DNA of 64,000 nucleotides from Hyperoplus lanceolatus (taxonomy: Eukaryota; Chordata; Actinopteri; Uranoscopiformes; Ammodytidae): the NCBI GenBank assembly GCA_026929865.2, contig CM049416.1, positions 13,632,001 to 13,696,000 of the forward strand, written 5' to 3'. Shown here piece after piece: positions 1-55,700 of this stretch. The notes beneath the pieces are model-generated. The model had not been told where the DNA came from, searched no databases, and saw only the letters and a list, made by a program, of their open reading frames with translations. How positions within the stretch are numbered: position 1 is the stretch's first letter; every line of letters begins with the position of its first letter. The position numbers and the translations under genes were made by a program.

Positions 1-163
1 ATACGTGTTTCCTGTGGTTTTGTTTAAAATTTTACCAATCTTTATCTGTGTTTATGTTAAAAAAAAAAAAAGAAATCTGCCTTTTAATTTCTGTGTGTGT
101 GTTTTTGTTTTTTTCATGTTGGTCCCACCCTCATCCATCACCCCTCCCTGGCCACACACACAG

Positions 164-28052
<27,889 letters not shown>

Positions 28053-31000
28053 GGCTAAGGGGGGAGGGCTGGTTTGAATCACGGCCCGCGACTGGACTGA
28101 ACTGGACTGGTTTGGAACAAGAGTGTCATGATGCGCTTGATTGGCCTGGAATGGGATGGAAGAAGTGTTGAAATGTGGTGAGCAAGGAGTTTGAAATGAC
28201 TGAAGCTGACCTGAGAAAAAAGGAAATGGAAGAGGCAAGAATAAATCAGGAAGGTGACCATCTACGCTATTGTGTGACAGCCAGCCAAATGCTCAAGGAT
28301 AAAAGGACAGACTCATGAGTGCAGTGTTAAAAGGCCAAAGAGGTATTTACAGGGCGTGGGATTGGTGGTAATATTTTGTTTGTGTGTAAGGTATCATGTA
28401 TTGGCACTTAACGGCTCGGTCACACTTCTCGGTTCCATTTCATGCTCTAAATGAAGTATTTTGAGAAAGTGAAGTGGGGAGATGTTGCATCAGGTTGAGG
28501 AAGGAGGAATGTGGTGGCCAGTCTTTACAAAAAAAATCGATTTGTGTCCAAACAGCACCTCATAATAGATTCTAATCCTGTAGTTGCTTGAAATATTTCA
28601 CACTTTTAAGGTATCAAGCTCTCAAAGAAGATGGCACTCTATAAAGAGGGCAACTTGTGGATACAGTGGACGGAGAATGGCTGGCCATCACATTAAGGAT
28701 GTCTTTCTTTTTTTTTCGGTGTAAACATCAGACCAAGCGCATGAGGCAATGTCACTCTGGAATCAAGCTGCGGCAGTGTTCCTGCCAGCAGTTTGCATCA
28801 TTTTGCGCCACCCCCCCTAACTTGTAAGAAAGGAGGGGAGATTTTTCTTCACGGAACAGAATTTGGATATTTTTTCTTAACTATTTTAAAGCACAAAAAA
28901 TATATAATAATATTGATAATAATAAATCAAATGCCCCCTTTAGCATTTGGAGCTGAGCTGACCGCTTTCAGAGTAGGCAGAGTCCGGTCCTCATTGGGGT
29001 CTTTCTCGTCAGCTTGAGAGAGAACAAATCATGACAGCTACTCCTCTGTCACCTCCTCTCTCCCGTTCCTCCCTCGTGTGGATAGAGGGAGAGAGTGAGA
29101 GAGAGGGGGGGAAGAAAGAAGATGAGCAGCAAGAGAGTGTCTGTTTTCAATAACAGTCAGACACCTCATCAGTCTCGTCTTCCCCTGCTTACGTTCAGAG
29201 ACGCGTGCACCGTGGCTAAAGAACTAAATGGACAAGACACCTCTTCCTCCGTCTACGTCTCTCTGTTGCCATTTGAAGCAATAACAGCAGAAAACTTTTA
29301 GAGAAGAAGAAGAAAAAAACATGAGAGAACTGGGTGTGAACAAGTGGCCTTGTTATCAGAATAGAGTCCCTGTACAGTTTGTGTGTCTTTGTTTATTTTT
29401 TTAGACTGTCAGCTATGATGATTCCATTTTGTTTTTTGTTGTTGTTTCTTTGGGGTTTGTTTTGCTTGCTGCCCCCAGCTAGCAATCTGACACACACACA
29501 CACACACACCCACACACAGTATGTGACATTCATATAAATACACACACAAGAGGCGTAGCAGCCGTTTAACACACACACAGATCCACAGACTAATGCCTCA
29601 GTTCTCCCTATCATCATTAGGTTGCTTTCAACGTTTTTGTGTTGAAATGATTGCAATGTACATTATTGTCAGAGTTATTGTTGTTTATGGTTATTATTCT
29701 ATTTAAAAAAGAAACAAAAAACAAGAGTGCGTTCTGTCGATGGACCTGTTATACAAGCACATCGCTGTACGATGTGGAAACACTGTGATTTACTGTCGTT
29801 TAGTACTAGCCTCAATGTTGTTGGATAACATTAGTTTTAAGGGTGAAATGTCACAAAAACAAAAGCATATAGAGAACGGTTAGGGGTCCTTTCGCTTTCA
29901 ATTCACTGCTTTCAGCAAACGGATTCTCATCATTATGTGAAAAATTGAAAGTCCCTCTTTTCAATAATGGTCCTCACAAGCAGTCACTGAAGACACCAAT
30001 CCCAAAGCAAATGCCTTAAAGACAACTACTCAACTGCAGTGTCAGTTCATCTTCATGACTGATTTGAATTGAAAGCGAAAAATTCCGAGCCGAAATATAA
30101 AGACAAAGCGGGGGTGAACGGCAGGATAGTTGATATTTAGATAATAAAGTAATGCTAGCTATTTTTTGTTTTGTTTTCTTAATACAGTACTCATATATCA
30201 GACACTTTAAATAGCCCTCCTCTTCCCTTTCTCCCCTGGTGTTTGTTAGATGAATGTGAATGTATAAACCAATGGTGTCCATTGTAATGTACTTGAAAAT
30301 GTATTTTGATTTTTTTTTTGCTTTCTTTCGCTTCCCCACCCCACCTAGAGCCTCCGGTGAATACTGGAGGTAATTACTAGTGCCTTGCATCCCTCCTGTT
30401 TATTCTTTTGTGGACGGTTGAGGACTTGGGTTAAAGCGAGCACACTTGGCAGCGCGTGTGAGGAATGTTGGGAGGTATGTCCCTTTTTGAAGTCAGTGGT
30501 GATGATGTGACCTGGGCTTAGTGGAGCAGGTATACAGTAGATTGGCGGAGAATAACAGTAATAGTGGCTGTTGGTAGCTGCTGCTGTGTGTGCTATAGCT
30601 GGTTTGTGGTCAATTTCTCTTTGAGTGATAACCCCAAGAAATCAGAATGTTTCCCTTGTGTTGTGTTAAAACAATGAAAACTATTTACCATAGACCGTAA
30701 ACAAATGAGCCTTACTTTCCTGCCATGTGCACCAGTGAGATTGACCCACATAGGATTGAAAAAGGCCATTGAAGTCGGTGTCGTTTCTGTGAAGTGAGGC
30801 CTATTGCTGTGCTTTACCCACACCAGGCCTGACTGTCCAAGGCCCGGTAACACCACCAACGTTGATGAAAGACGGAGAGAAAATTTGAGTCCATCAGGGT
30901 TTTTAATGTAGATATTAGGGGTGAAAAGAAATGGGTGGGGTTATTTTTTAATTTTTTAGGAGAGAGTTGAAGATTGTAAATTGAAGCTTGGACCACTCTG

Positions 31001-33065
31001 TACTTTATAAGAGTCCCTTCCCATGCAGTTGCAGGATACAGGCAGAAGGGGGCACAGTGTTACAAGGAATTAAAGTTAATCTCTTTTAATGTTGGCCTCA
31101 CTACAGTGTAATGTAACAGAAGAACCCAATAATAACTCTCTAATCTTCATCAGATTGGTGCACATAACTAGGGCCCGCCCACATGAAACCAGTGGGTAGA
31201 GATCAGAAAATTTGAAGAAATACAGACATTTCTCATGTCAAACAACAGTGTAGAGATGTGATTAAAAGCAGCATTAAAATATACATATTTCAAAAGAGCA
31301 CAACCGTTGTACTGGAGCCATCTTCCTCCTCAACTATTGGTATCCCTCTTGGAAAATGTTGGCCATCTGCATTTATGAGGCCAGCAGATTTGATTGGGGA
31401 TGCTTCCGCATCAGAGCATTGCTGCTATTGTGTGGGGGGAAGCATGTCTGCAATAGTATGAATATTGGCTCATCGATTCCTGTTCCCACTGTATGTTTCT
31501 GAAGCTGCCCCATTGAGGTCCAACGTTTTATCCACAGATTAATGACAATAAACCAGAAGTTTAAAAGTACAGTATTTTAGCATGAGGGCATCACAGTACT
31601 AGAGTTGGTTATGATGATTAAACTGGTAGTGATGATGGGAGCTGGTTTTAAATCCAAGGCCTTTCATACGCCGTCCTGTTTTTCCTCTCTGGTACAAACT
31701 TTGACATTTACTTAAACATTTTACTTTTTGCTGTTTTCCTTTTTTTTTTCTGTGAATATTTTTTTTCTGGATTCACATCAAAACATGAATAGGTTACTTT
31801 GAAAAATGTATTTCAATTCAATTTCTCATGAATAATATTGCAACATTTTTTTTCTACTAGGCAAGTTTGGTTGAAAGCTGTGAATAATCATTGAGCCACT
31901 TTGCTTTATTTCTGGTCGTGAGCGTTCTGTTCTTATCATGATCTTTTCAAAGAAGTCAAACCTTTAATAATGCCTTCCCCTCAGTGCCATTTGACTCTTC
32001 GTCAGTGGAGTGGAAACATCAGAATAAAAAAAGGGTGTAATTACCTGCTTTTTACTCACTGTAGCTGTTTTTGGTTGCCGGGAAACAATCCTGGATTGTG
32101 ACTTTGAAATTGCTCAAGCCTCAAAGGATTCCCACAGTAGAGGTTTGAAAACATGTTGCTGTGTCTCTACTACATCATTAATATGAAAAGAATGCCAAAT
32201 GCAATGCAATATTATTTAAAATTACAGTATGCTACCAAGCTCTGGGGTTAAAGTTGGATTTGACATTTAGTCGTGTTTTTTTTTTTAAAGAGTTGTAGTG
32301 GAGGACTCTTACTGTGAAAGGCTTAAGAGTTATCCAGTGCCGGCGCTCTTATTGTGAAGTTTCCTGAAGTTAAAGTGGAAAAGTAGGATGCTTTTTCTGG
32401 TGACACACAAGCAGTGTAGCAATAGTTGTTGTTTTTAACTCACTCTCATTACATTCAGTTTCTGTTTTCACAGTTTTTGCTTGTTGAGGACTAACTAACC
32501 TTTTTATGCTTTTTTTATGTACAAGTGCCCACATGTACAAAATGCCTTTCAGTGCACCAACAGATCAACACAACCATGCATACGCACACAGATTCACATC
32601 TCCACGCTGTGCATGTAGCTCGCTCCTGTGGAATGATGTTGATTCTCGTGCACGGTTTTCTTTTACAGACTGTTACTGAAAACATTTCTCTCAACATGTT
32701 GATTCTGTTTTCTCGTCTCACTGATGCTCTCACATTTTTTTTCTCACTCGTTTTATCGGCAGTTTTTAATGTCTTTAGCCGCTACCTAACTTAATTCAGT
32801 GGTTTCATTTTTTTCTGTATTGCGTTTGACATTGTACACATTGTTGGTTAAAAGAAACACACATGGATGAATGAATGAAAGAAAGAAAAAAGAAACAATT
32901 AAGCGTAAGGAGTCATTGGCAGCCTTTCAAGGTATGTTTTGCACTAAGTATAGAGTGTTCAAGCTTCATATTAAAAAAAAGAAACTTTGCGCTTTGCGCT
33001 ACAATACAATGAAATTTGTTACTTTATTTGTAAAAACTTAATAAATAAAAGTTGTTTAAATGATT
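28053..33065 (+). other. wnk1: wnk1 3'UTR (extent inferred)
   Basis: No coding exon seen. The sequence is A/T-rich with many ATTTA-like stretches. AATAAA occurs near 31543, and overlapping AATAAA copies lie at 33040-33049, the best candidate for the distal poly(A) site. The distal end is an inference; several poly(A) sites are possible. Confidence 0.5.
33040..33049 (+). terminator. Candidate distal wnk1 poly(A) signal
   Basis: Two overlapping AATAAA hexamers (33040 and 33044), followed by a GT-rich stretch (GTTGTTTAAATGATTGTAGTG). Position and composition suit a vertebrate poly(A) site; usage is not shown by sequence alone. Confidence 0.45.
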
Positions 33066-36000
33066 GTAGTGACTGGACTTTCAATCTGTGAATATGTGGA
33101 TTCAATTGAATCATGTATCTCTTTTGTTTGTGTTTGAATATCAAGTGCATTACATTTTTAACAGGAGAATGTAGCTTTGGATGAGTTTTAAAACTGCTTT
33201 GCACCTTTTTTTTGTTTGAGTCCTACAGTGATCACACAGTATAAATGGCTCAGTCAGACTGGATTTGGCACAACTACCGGTAATGTTTCAGCTGGATATC
33301 ACAAGTGATACCATAGTAACAATTATTCTCTTTTGTTGCAGTATTACTCGTCTCCACATGGCTGCAGCACTTACCTGTATTTACTATGTAACCTGCAGGA
33401 CTTTGCTGTCTGTACAGGCCTTGTCCCTGTAATCCAGACCATATTACACAGTTTCTGATTCAGGGCCAATCAGGAAGCAGCTCGTTATGAGGTGCGAATC
33501 TGTCCTTAACATCTGTCACCATGGCCACTATGGTCAGCCCACAGAGAAAGAGGTCCAGAGGAAGGAAGGAAGGAAGGAAAAGGAGACCTACTGGTATTAC
33601 AACAATACATTTCCATCATGTAGTCTTCCTGCAATGATATTAATACCATATTTAACAAAAGTTTTTAAAAGAGATTGGGAGCTATGCAGGAAGATATTTA
33701 GGAGTTATATTACATGTGGTGCGCCCTATTAGCCCTCAAACAATGTTGTCTTTTTTTGGAATGTAAGACCTTTTTACCAGTATCCAGTTTGTACTATTCT
33801 GGTCATGCTTAGGCAACAGTTATATTATAAATCCATCCTACATACAGCCCTAGTTTATTTGTATATTATTTTTATTTGTATATTATATTTTTATAATTAT
33901 AGATGCTGTTCTGTTTTATGTATTAGATTCAAGAGAGAATAACGATAAGAAGGGATGATGGAAAAGGAAATGTGAAACCATGAGGTGAAACCAAACCATC
34001 ACACACACACACACACAATGAACTACAAGGTCGCAGTCTCCTTTCAACACCCATGTATTTGGCTTTTTTCAGCTGGTATATGAGCCAAATTAAATGTTAA
34101 GACTTAAGAATGTGAGTGTGGAAAAAAATATCAGCTCACACGCTGTTACCTTTTGACTGTGACTTCAAACAATGGTAGTATGATTCATTTCCTATTCATG
34201 TATGGATATTCCTGTTTTTCCTCCCAGCCTTGCAGGAAACAATCAAAATTTAGGGTCCTGTTTGTCTGGACAGTTCGGAAGTTTTGGAAGTGACCCTTTA
34301 CTGTGTCCTGGGTACCGGAATGACCCTGCTTACACCAGCAACAGAGGTAAATAATGAAGAAGCAGTTAGTTGTTGGATGTATTGTATCTAGGAAGAAAAA
34401 AAGTAGTGCAGTAATGCCAAAAGAATGTTTGAGATGGTGTAGAAACAGTGTTATTATTACATAGTTTGTCCACCAGGAGTAGATTTTCCAACTGTAAAAC
34501 GTCAGTGCATTTCTTGGTCACAATGCTTTAATGATAACATTTAAAGGATCCATATCAAACAGGGGTTGCTCCAGTTGTGCTTTTTTGTTGAACAAAACTA
34601 AAAGGTATCAACACTGGCATTAGACTTAAACCAAGTATCCAATATTGAATGAAATCTATAGAAAAATACTCAAAAGTAAACTTAAGTATAATCTAGGCTA
34701 TATGAGTAAGAATTCTGGTCACAGAAAAATAAATGAGTCTGAGGCGATCTCCTTTTCAAAGATTGCATCTGAAGGGGAAAGAGTTATTCAAGTAACACAC
34801 TTCAGCATATTACCTTCATCAAAGTTAATGATACAGTACATGACACAGATACTTGTAATAAGCTATTTTACAGGCATGGCCAACTGTAATATGAAAACAA
34901 TAATATGCCCTCTCAAATGACACGTAAACAGCCCATGTGGTAATTACACATAAATACAGGAAGTGATCCCTTTCACTTCTACACTGTGACACACTCCGAC
35001 ACTCATCCCAAGGAGGACATGAATCTACTTATTTAAGTTGCCGTGACTAATTAGCAGACTAACATTAGAGTGTGCCTCTTTCTTCTATGGCGGGGTGAAA
35101 TGAAAGGACACTGAGAGAGAGAGAAATGAGAAATGGTGGTGAGGGAGTGAGGTGGAGAAAGATGTTAGGGGAGTGTGGGGGGGGGGGGGGTCTTCAGTTG
35201 TCATGTGTGTGGGAGAAATTTCAAATGTACAGACCGCAGCCAGAAAGAACAGCCGGTTCTATGATCCACTTTATGTAAATGATACCAGAATGAGCTGTAT
35301 AAACCATTTCCTTGAATGAACATACTGCATTATGTGCATATAAAACATTTTAACTTGATATTCAGAATATTAAGCAAAAGTTAAGAAGCTTTGAGTTGTT
35401 CTATTCAGTAGATACATTTCACTGGATACATGAAAACCTATACCTGTAGTGTGGCACTACAGTAAATTAAATGTAATTTGCATACATTCTCTGGGGACCA
35501 TTATTGTCTGTGCTCTGTACTAAATTACCTATGCAATCGTTGCAATGGTTGTAGAGATATTTCAGTGTGGACTGAAGTGGTTAACAATAGACCGACATTG
35601 CCACACACAGAGACACACCACCTAAGTCTGATATAAATATGAATGTTGCAAGAAGAAAAAAAATGTCTATAGCAAGCAAGCATTTTGTAAATAACCTTTT
35701 TATAAAATGACATATCTGAGCCACAGATAACAGGTCAGCCCCTAGCTTTACTACACCATTGCTTTATTAGCCATAATGCTAGCACGTCACACTTTTGAAA
35801 CCCTGTGGGGTCGTTACACAGCATGAAACAGGAAGTGGTCGCTGTTCAAAGTTTTTAGACTTTCACACAATGTCACAACAGCAAATAAATGAAACAGTTG
35901 ATTAAACCCCTCCGTAGTGCAGCAAACAGTTAAGACAAACCTATACAGGGAAATCTAAGCTGTGGGACAAGAAATAGTGTTTACTTTGAGACAGTGTGTT

Positions 36001-36319
36001 TATGGGAGTTGTAGATTTTAAATCAACAAGTGACAACTAATTCAGAAATGATTTATCCTTGTTTAACACAAGCATATGCAATAGTCCAAATGATAAGGTT
36101 TTTTCTAGTGTAAAATTTATATACCTCCAGTTTAAGCTTCATTGTCAGCTAAGCAGACTGAGTAATAGTGTTATTATCGAAACATTCACTACATTGGTCT
36201 TATATGTCATAACTAGTGTTGTTATTTTAGTGGCGGGACCAACTACTGATTGTTCTAAAAATATTACATACTGTAATCTTTTCTGTTGACCTTTGTTTTT
36301 AGTGATGGGCCTAATGAAC

Positions 36320-36424
<105 letters not shown>

Positions 36425-39400
36425 TCGACCACTGTTTACTAAACACTGTTCATACTTGCATTTCTTGTTCCTGCAAACACACCCTGTCTCTGATAGTGTG
36501 TTTAGTTGTGTCTTTGATACGATCATCTGATGTCAAGTTAAAATGACATATTTCCATGTATCCCAAAAGTCTTTTTATTAATATATGAAAATGTAAGACA
36601 TCCAAAGTAAATGGACGTCCAACACTTAGATAAGCCCCCCAACCCCCTCCCCTCTTCTGCTCATTTACTCATTAACATATTTCTTGCTTTCCAGCTACCT
36701 TCAGCTGCCCTTGAATGAAGAATGTAACCTTTAACTGCAGCTGGACTGTGACCAGGATGTTACTGGAGTGGAACACTTATGCTGGCTGATGATCTTGGTA
36801 AATACAGGTTTGTTCTGACTCTGCTCAGTGGGTTCTCAGCAGCAATGGTGGTGGGCGTTTAAGAAAGGCTATTGTTTGCCTTTGTTTTGTAATTTCAGTC
36901 CGAAAAAATCTTTATTTTCTCTTTTTTTATATTACTAAGGAAGTACATTTTTGCTTTTATCACATGGGACTTGGTGTTTACACATAAATCATGTGTTCTG
37001 ATTGGTCAATCATGGGATTCTACGGTCAGATATTTCCAGTTAATGACAATGTCAAGGACAGTTGACCGTTGCAAAGCTTGGGCCTATGTCATTGTTTTGA
37101 TGGATCACTTCCTGCCATATCAATCAACTTCTCTTGTACCTTGTGCTGTACGTCCAGGTGTTTTCTTGCAGTAGAATAAACCACTGAAACATTTCCTGGG
37201 CGCTTCTTGGGATGTAAACCATAGCGCCAGTTCCAAACGGCGACACCAGTGTGTAAACGCTGCCATAATAAGAAATACAGAGAGAGGTTTTTGGAGCTAA
37301 TTGTCTTTATCAACTTTGTGTCATCTCGTTTGGCAATGGCTTCAATGTAAGTGACATTTATTTATATTAAAAAGCTACATACTATAGCTTTAAGTGCATT
37401 TTATTGTAAAAATATATGGTAAAAACTGTGTGGTGGTGGTGACATTTTCATTTGGTCTCTAACATTGACATGAGACATTGTGTTTTAGGTTTTAAGGAAA
37501 TTGATGAGCTGAATGTCTGCTGATTTGAAGGAAAATCCGGTCTTTTCCCAAATTGCCATAGCCATGATGTGTTTTGTGTAATGGTGTAGCTGTTTAAGCA
37601 GAGGCTGCAGGGTTGCCATTGTTGGCTCCTCCTGACTCACTACAGGTTCCTGCTGCTGTTTTCTTTGGCCGGAGAGCAGCTTTTCTCCCCTCCTCTATTT
37701 ACACAGCCCAGATTAACATGGCACCGAGTTTTAAATGGAGCACCAATTTGTCTGCGGCAGAGTGTGTGTGCGTGTTTGTTTTTCTGTGTATATATGTATT
37801 TCAGTTCATTTTTTAGGGGGTAAAAGTGCATGTCCACCTGGGCTTTATATTAAGTGCTATTTCCTTTTCTTGTGCGGTCTTGACCGTGTGTGTGCTGGTT
37901 TGTGTTTGTTTGTGTCAGACTAATGGGAGTGTGTGTGTGTTTTAAACAGGCTGGAGGAGATGGAGTGTAGCTGACCACAAACAAACACTGAGTGTATCTC
38001 TATACAGGCCGTCTAGCCAGCAGCCAGAAGATCCCCAGTTAAGCCTCTGGAACAGATTCTTTGTCCTTCAAAAGTGCACCAGGCATTTTAATGTCTTCAA
38101 TTTAAACTTGATATGAAATGGAGAGGTGAGAAATGGTGGTGTGTTTTAAATAGCAGTTCAAATGATCTGGTTTAAACATTTTAGGTGGATCAGTGACATT
38201 TCTATTTGTGCCTTTTACATTTTAAACAGTCAGGTTAAAGCATTTCTAGGCTGACATAACATCACACATCTTAAGTTGGCCAAAACAAAAAGTGTGTCAT
38301 ACCATGAAAAACATTGATTTCCTTGTTTATCTTTAAGAAGAAACATAAGAAGTTTTTAGAGGGTTAGAGTGATTACAGGAAATGAAATAAAGAGCAAAGG
38401 GAGACTTATAGCAAGTCATCCTGACAGGACCGAACCGGTTTCACACGAATAAGGAACCACACAAGGTTTTATTTTGATTTACCTCACACATCCATGTTTG
38501 ATTATCTAATGATAGTACACCGAAAAGGCTCTTCTCTGTCTCATACTGTGGGCTTTGCGGTTTTCTGAACCCACAGCTTCCTTGCCAACTGCAAAGTGTG
38601 CTGTAAAAGTGCAAATTGACAGCCATAAACCATATCAGGAAAGATGTTGTGACAGAGAAAAGCCATGTCGCTGCCACTATACTGCAGAAAAAAAGAGCAT
38701 CAGTATTAAAAAGGAACGTGTCTTTTTCCCTTTTGGGGCTAGGGAATATCTTGGAATGGACCTTATCCAAAGGGTAGAGTCAGAACAATTAGTCCAACAA
38801 AACGCTTGATAAGTGTCTGGATTTCATTGGATAAAATGCAGAAAACAGGTGACATATTTTTAAGACAATGGTGTGTTCAGTAACATAGGGGGGGAATGCA
38901 GCTTCATCCTGTATTTCATGGAATCAAAATACACCCTTGGGTGAGATGATGTCCCTAAACAAACATTAGCTAACTAAAAATAAAGCCCCCATAACTCATT
39001 TACTGCAGGTACACACACACATAAACACATATCCTCAGAATCAAGATACTGATTAATATGTGTTGTGTTGCCATTACAGTGTGTGTGCGCCTGTGTGCAC
39101 AGAGACATTGGCAACACTCTGTTTATATAATGTTAGGTGATTAGTGAACTGCAAGTTATTTTTTCTAGGTGTGTGTGTGTGTGTGTGTTTCTGTCACCTT
39201 GTGTGTATGCTAGGGCTGGTTGTTTTATGGCCCAGAGAACTTTCAGATACAATCTGGCCTTGAAAAGCAGACTTTGCTATTATAAACCTGTTCCTTATTA
39301 CAGAGGGCGAGGCAGTGTGTGATGTACTATTTAGTCACAGTTGCTTATGTGTGCAGTGTCTGCAGATAGAGTGCAGTTTGTCTGATGTGACACAGGGAGC

Positions 39401-39456
39401 TCTGTGGTTAATGTTGTGATCTGTACATTAAATACTGTATGCAGTAAATGCAAGTT

Positions 39457-39458
<2 letters not shown>

Positions 39459-39492
<34 letters not shown>
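39459..39492 (+). repeat. (CA)17 microsatellite
   Basis: Perfect CA array, intergenic, upstream of prr5. Confidence 0.95.
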
Positions 39493-39495
<3 letters not shown>

Positions 39496-40134
39496 GCCAG
39501 TGTATCTGCCAAGTAGCCTTCTCTGCCAGCGGTAAAAAGCACTCAGTGTAATGTCCAGTTGTGTGAGTGGGCTGCCGTTGTATTGGTTTGGCTATAAATT
39601 ATTTCACTATGAATTAAACATGATGGAGGTCCAATTGGCTGACCACAAAGACTCCCAATGTGTTGCTGACAAAGCAGCCACTTATCTGCTCTAAAAAGTC
39701 ACTTTCAGCCAGGTTTTGTCTTTTATGTTTAGTCTTTGTTCAAATACATTGCAGTACAGTTACACAGCATTTCACTAAGTTAAGGAGCATGTCTTTAGTT
39801 ACTGTCATTTTACTGTCATTTTCTTGGTATATGGCTATTTTAATTTGAGGAACCCATCAACCCACACATCATCATCATCATCTATATTAAGTATCATATC
39901 CCATGCAAAGTTTTCTAAAACTGCCACTGCCGCATGAAGTACTTAAAAATTGTGCTTTACACCTTGAGTAATGTCTCTTTTTCAACACTGGCATCAGGTG
40001 TCATAAATGTTTATATTGGCAGAAGATAGCAGCAGTAGAATAACAACATGGAGTAGCTAACACGAATACTGTACTTCTAGGAAGAAAAAGAGCAATTGTT
40101 TCACACCAACACTTTCCATTGACTGCATGACACC

Positions 40135-40164
40135 CACCGCCCCGTCCGCGCGCGCTGTCTCTCG

Positions 40165-40199
<35 letters not shown>

Positions 40200-40452
40200 A
40201 CTGACGCTCGCGCAGAGTCCAGAGACTTGCTGACAGCTCGGAGCTAGCGCCGGTTCATCTCACCGTATCGGATCTTTGCGCAGCCCTCGCACGCTCTTAA
40301 CTGCGCTGTAGAGGCGAGACGGTGGACTCTTTACCACCGTGTAACGGCTTCAACCTTCTCAGGAATACAGGAGTTTATTTGTTGTCTTCTATTGTTGAGT
40401 TTTAAAGTAGAGGACATTTGCTACTGAAAGGAACGAGGAGACTTCTGTCAAA
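40135..40452 (+). promoter_or_regulatory. prr5: Candidate prr5 promoter and first non-coding exon
   Basis: A CpG-rich island in an A/T-rich neighbourhood: GCGCGCGCT, (CT)n/(GT)n at 40161-40199, then GACGCTCGCGCAGAG, GCTAGCGCCGG and GCACGCTCTTAACTGCGCTG. It ends in a good donor, TCAAA|GTGAGT, at 40453. No TATA box is obvious. The transcript start is probably between about 40190 and 40250, and the exon would splice to the acceptor at 42544. Inferred from composition and position only. Confidence 0.5.
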
Positions 40453-41295
40453 GTGAGTATACTGTAAGAAAATTGACCAACTCAGTCCAAACTTGAGAAA
40501 AGCAGCTGAGCTCTCGACAGTTATAAAGGAAAAGAAAAAAACTATAAGTAACCCAATATTTTCCTCAAGAGGATTTTCTCTCATGTAATTATTGATGGTA
40601 TGCCTTTCTTCATCCATCCTTACTACTCCAGGATTTCTAGCCATTCCATACAAGTTATATGTGTACAGTATAGTTGCCTGCAGGTAGCCTAAGACCCCAG
40701 TCTGTATTTGGACTAGGTTTGGTCTTAAAACGGTCAACACTGACCATACACTTGTGGTTTAGTTTTCAGCCAGAAGTCTGCTAGTATAGTGCAGACAAAC
40801 CTTCGACACACACACTTACTTTAGCACTCTTGTCTGGATGGTGCAGGGTGGTAATTTCCCTGCCAGTCTGCAGAGCGGTGTAGAGCGTGTTGTGTGTTCC
40901 ACTTCAAGCAGATTATGGGTGTTGATTTTCAGCAGTGGAGTCCCTGTCTGCTGCTGAGAGAAAGGAGGAGGAGGAGGCTTCACACTCGGGGACCTCAAGA
41001 TTTTAAATTAGTGGGAGCTCGCTGGTTTCATTCGCTGGACTGCTCGTGAAAAATCTGTCCAAAGCCGGAATGAGAGGCATTCTGTTGCTCCCACCACCAA
41101 AGTCAATGTAACTACACTTTAAGAAGAGCCCCTAAGTAAGGCATCAAACCAGACGGAGACAGGTGGCAGGCCCTTGCACTTGCACCACTAGGAAAATGCC
41201 AAGGTCGTGTGCGTGTGTCTTACTATACAAAGGCTTTTCCGTCTACAGGGAAAGTGTGATATTGTTTTGCTATTTTACCAAATCAGCTTCTCGAG

Positions 41296-41320
41296 AAAAA
41301 AAAAAAAAAAAAAAAAAAAA
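41296..41320 (+). repeat. Poly(A) tract, A25
   Basis: Uninterrupted A run. No SINE/LINE body recognised upstream of it, so its origin is unclear. Confidence 0.95.
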
Positions 41321-41742
41321 CACTTTAAAGTGTAGCCTACATCTAAACATGAATGTCCTGATCATAACCTCAACTTCACCAGCGAACCACACACCGAAAA
41401 TATAACGTGTTAATAACGCAAGGCTTTAGCTATCACTGGAACTGTAAAGTAATCCACTGACACATTTTTTTTTGGCACATTTTATCAATGTCATTACCAA
41501 GCAATAATGTTGGTCTGGTTAGGACAGTGATGATGTAGGTCATGAGGAAGTCCAAGCTTTGCCCTGTAGGCCTACTATAGGCTAAACCTGCCCTGGTAAA
41601 TGTTGCATTCATGTGTGTGTGTGGGGGGGGGGGAGTATAAGGGCATTTGAGTTCGTGGTAGGATCAAATTTCTCTCTCAACCACTTTACTGTAATTTGAT
41701 TATAATGCTGTGTCTTGTTCGCTAGATGGTGAGTAGAGACAC

Positions 41743-41751
41743 CTGTCTGCC

Positions 41752-41781
<30 letters not shown>
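41743..41781 (+). repeat. (CTGT)n microsatellite
   Basis: Tetranucleotide array, almost perfect, in the presumed first intron of prr5. Confidence 0.93.
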
Positions 41782-41782
<1 letters not shown>

Positions 41783-42607
41783 GAGTTTACAGCATCCGTC
41801 TAAGTACTGCGGTATTTTGCTGCACATTGCAGCCTCTCGTTTTTTTTTTATATATTTATTTTTTGGGCATTTTGCCTCGACTTAATAGTGCCAGTAGATA
41901 AACAGTCAGGAAATGCAGGGACATAGAGAGCAGGGTTTAGTTCCATGACCTGAGCGTGTGTAACTGTAGGAATCTTGTCCTGAAAAATCTGTTAGACTCT
42001 TATCCTTAGTGATAATACACCAGTGTTATTATTGTATGGCTATATATTACATTTGATAATACATGAACACTCAGTGATGCTACTTGTAACCTTGTAGATA
42101 AACTACTTTTTCATATGCAGAATATGCAATGATCATGGCAGCCTTTTTCACAACATACTTCCTGTCTTAGTGGGAAAAGCACAGGTGTTACTTATAACAT
42201 TAACGGTGCCTCTGTTCTATTCAAGTTTTCCAGTGAGCCACCATACCAGGACAATGAAACTGAAGCAGCTAATCAAATCCAGCCATTCTTTATTTTATTT
42301 TTTAAACCTGTGCTTTGTCCTACTGTGACATGTCAAGAATATCTTAAACAGGAAAAAAGTCCTATTCGCTTTTAAATTCAACATTCAACATTTTTTATTT
42401 GTCATACTATGTATATTACTTAGAGCAGTCCTTGTTGGCAATGACATTTTTGAGTCTCAGCTCCCTTCAACAATGCACTAGGGTTTCAAACTAGATGCCT
42501 AGACGGAGTTCTCCATCAGTGATTCTGCTTTTTCCTCTTTCAGATGCTGATTCATTGGTGGTGGTCACAGGGTATACGCTAAGTCGCAGCTGTCCGTCAA
42601 GGCTAAC

Positions 42608-55700
<13,093 letters not shown>

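Larger units (their letters stand above)
40453..42543 (+). other. Probable prr5 first intron
   Basis: Contains A25 (41296-41320) and a CTGT/GTCT repeat (41743-41781). No coding exon recognised; alternative first exons are possible. Confidence 0.5.

Noticed and set aside
36700-37400. Possible repeat edge (AGCTACATACTATAGCTTTA)
   Set aside because: Only one terminus was seen, with no opposite end or target-site duplication, so not listed as an element.
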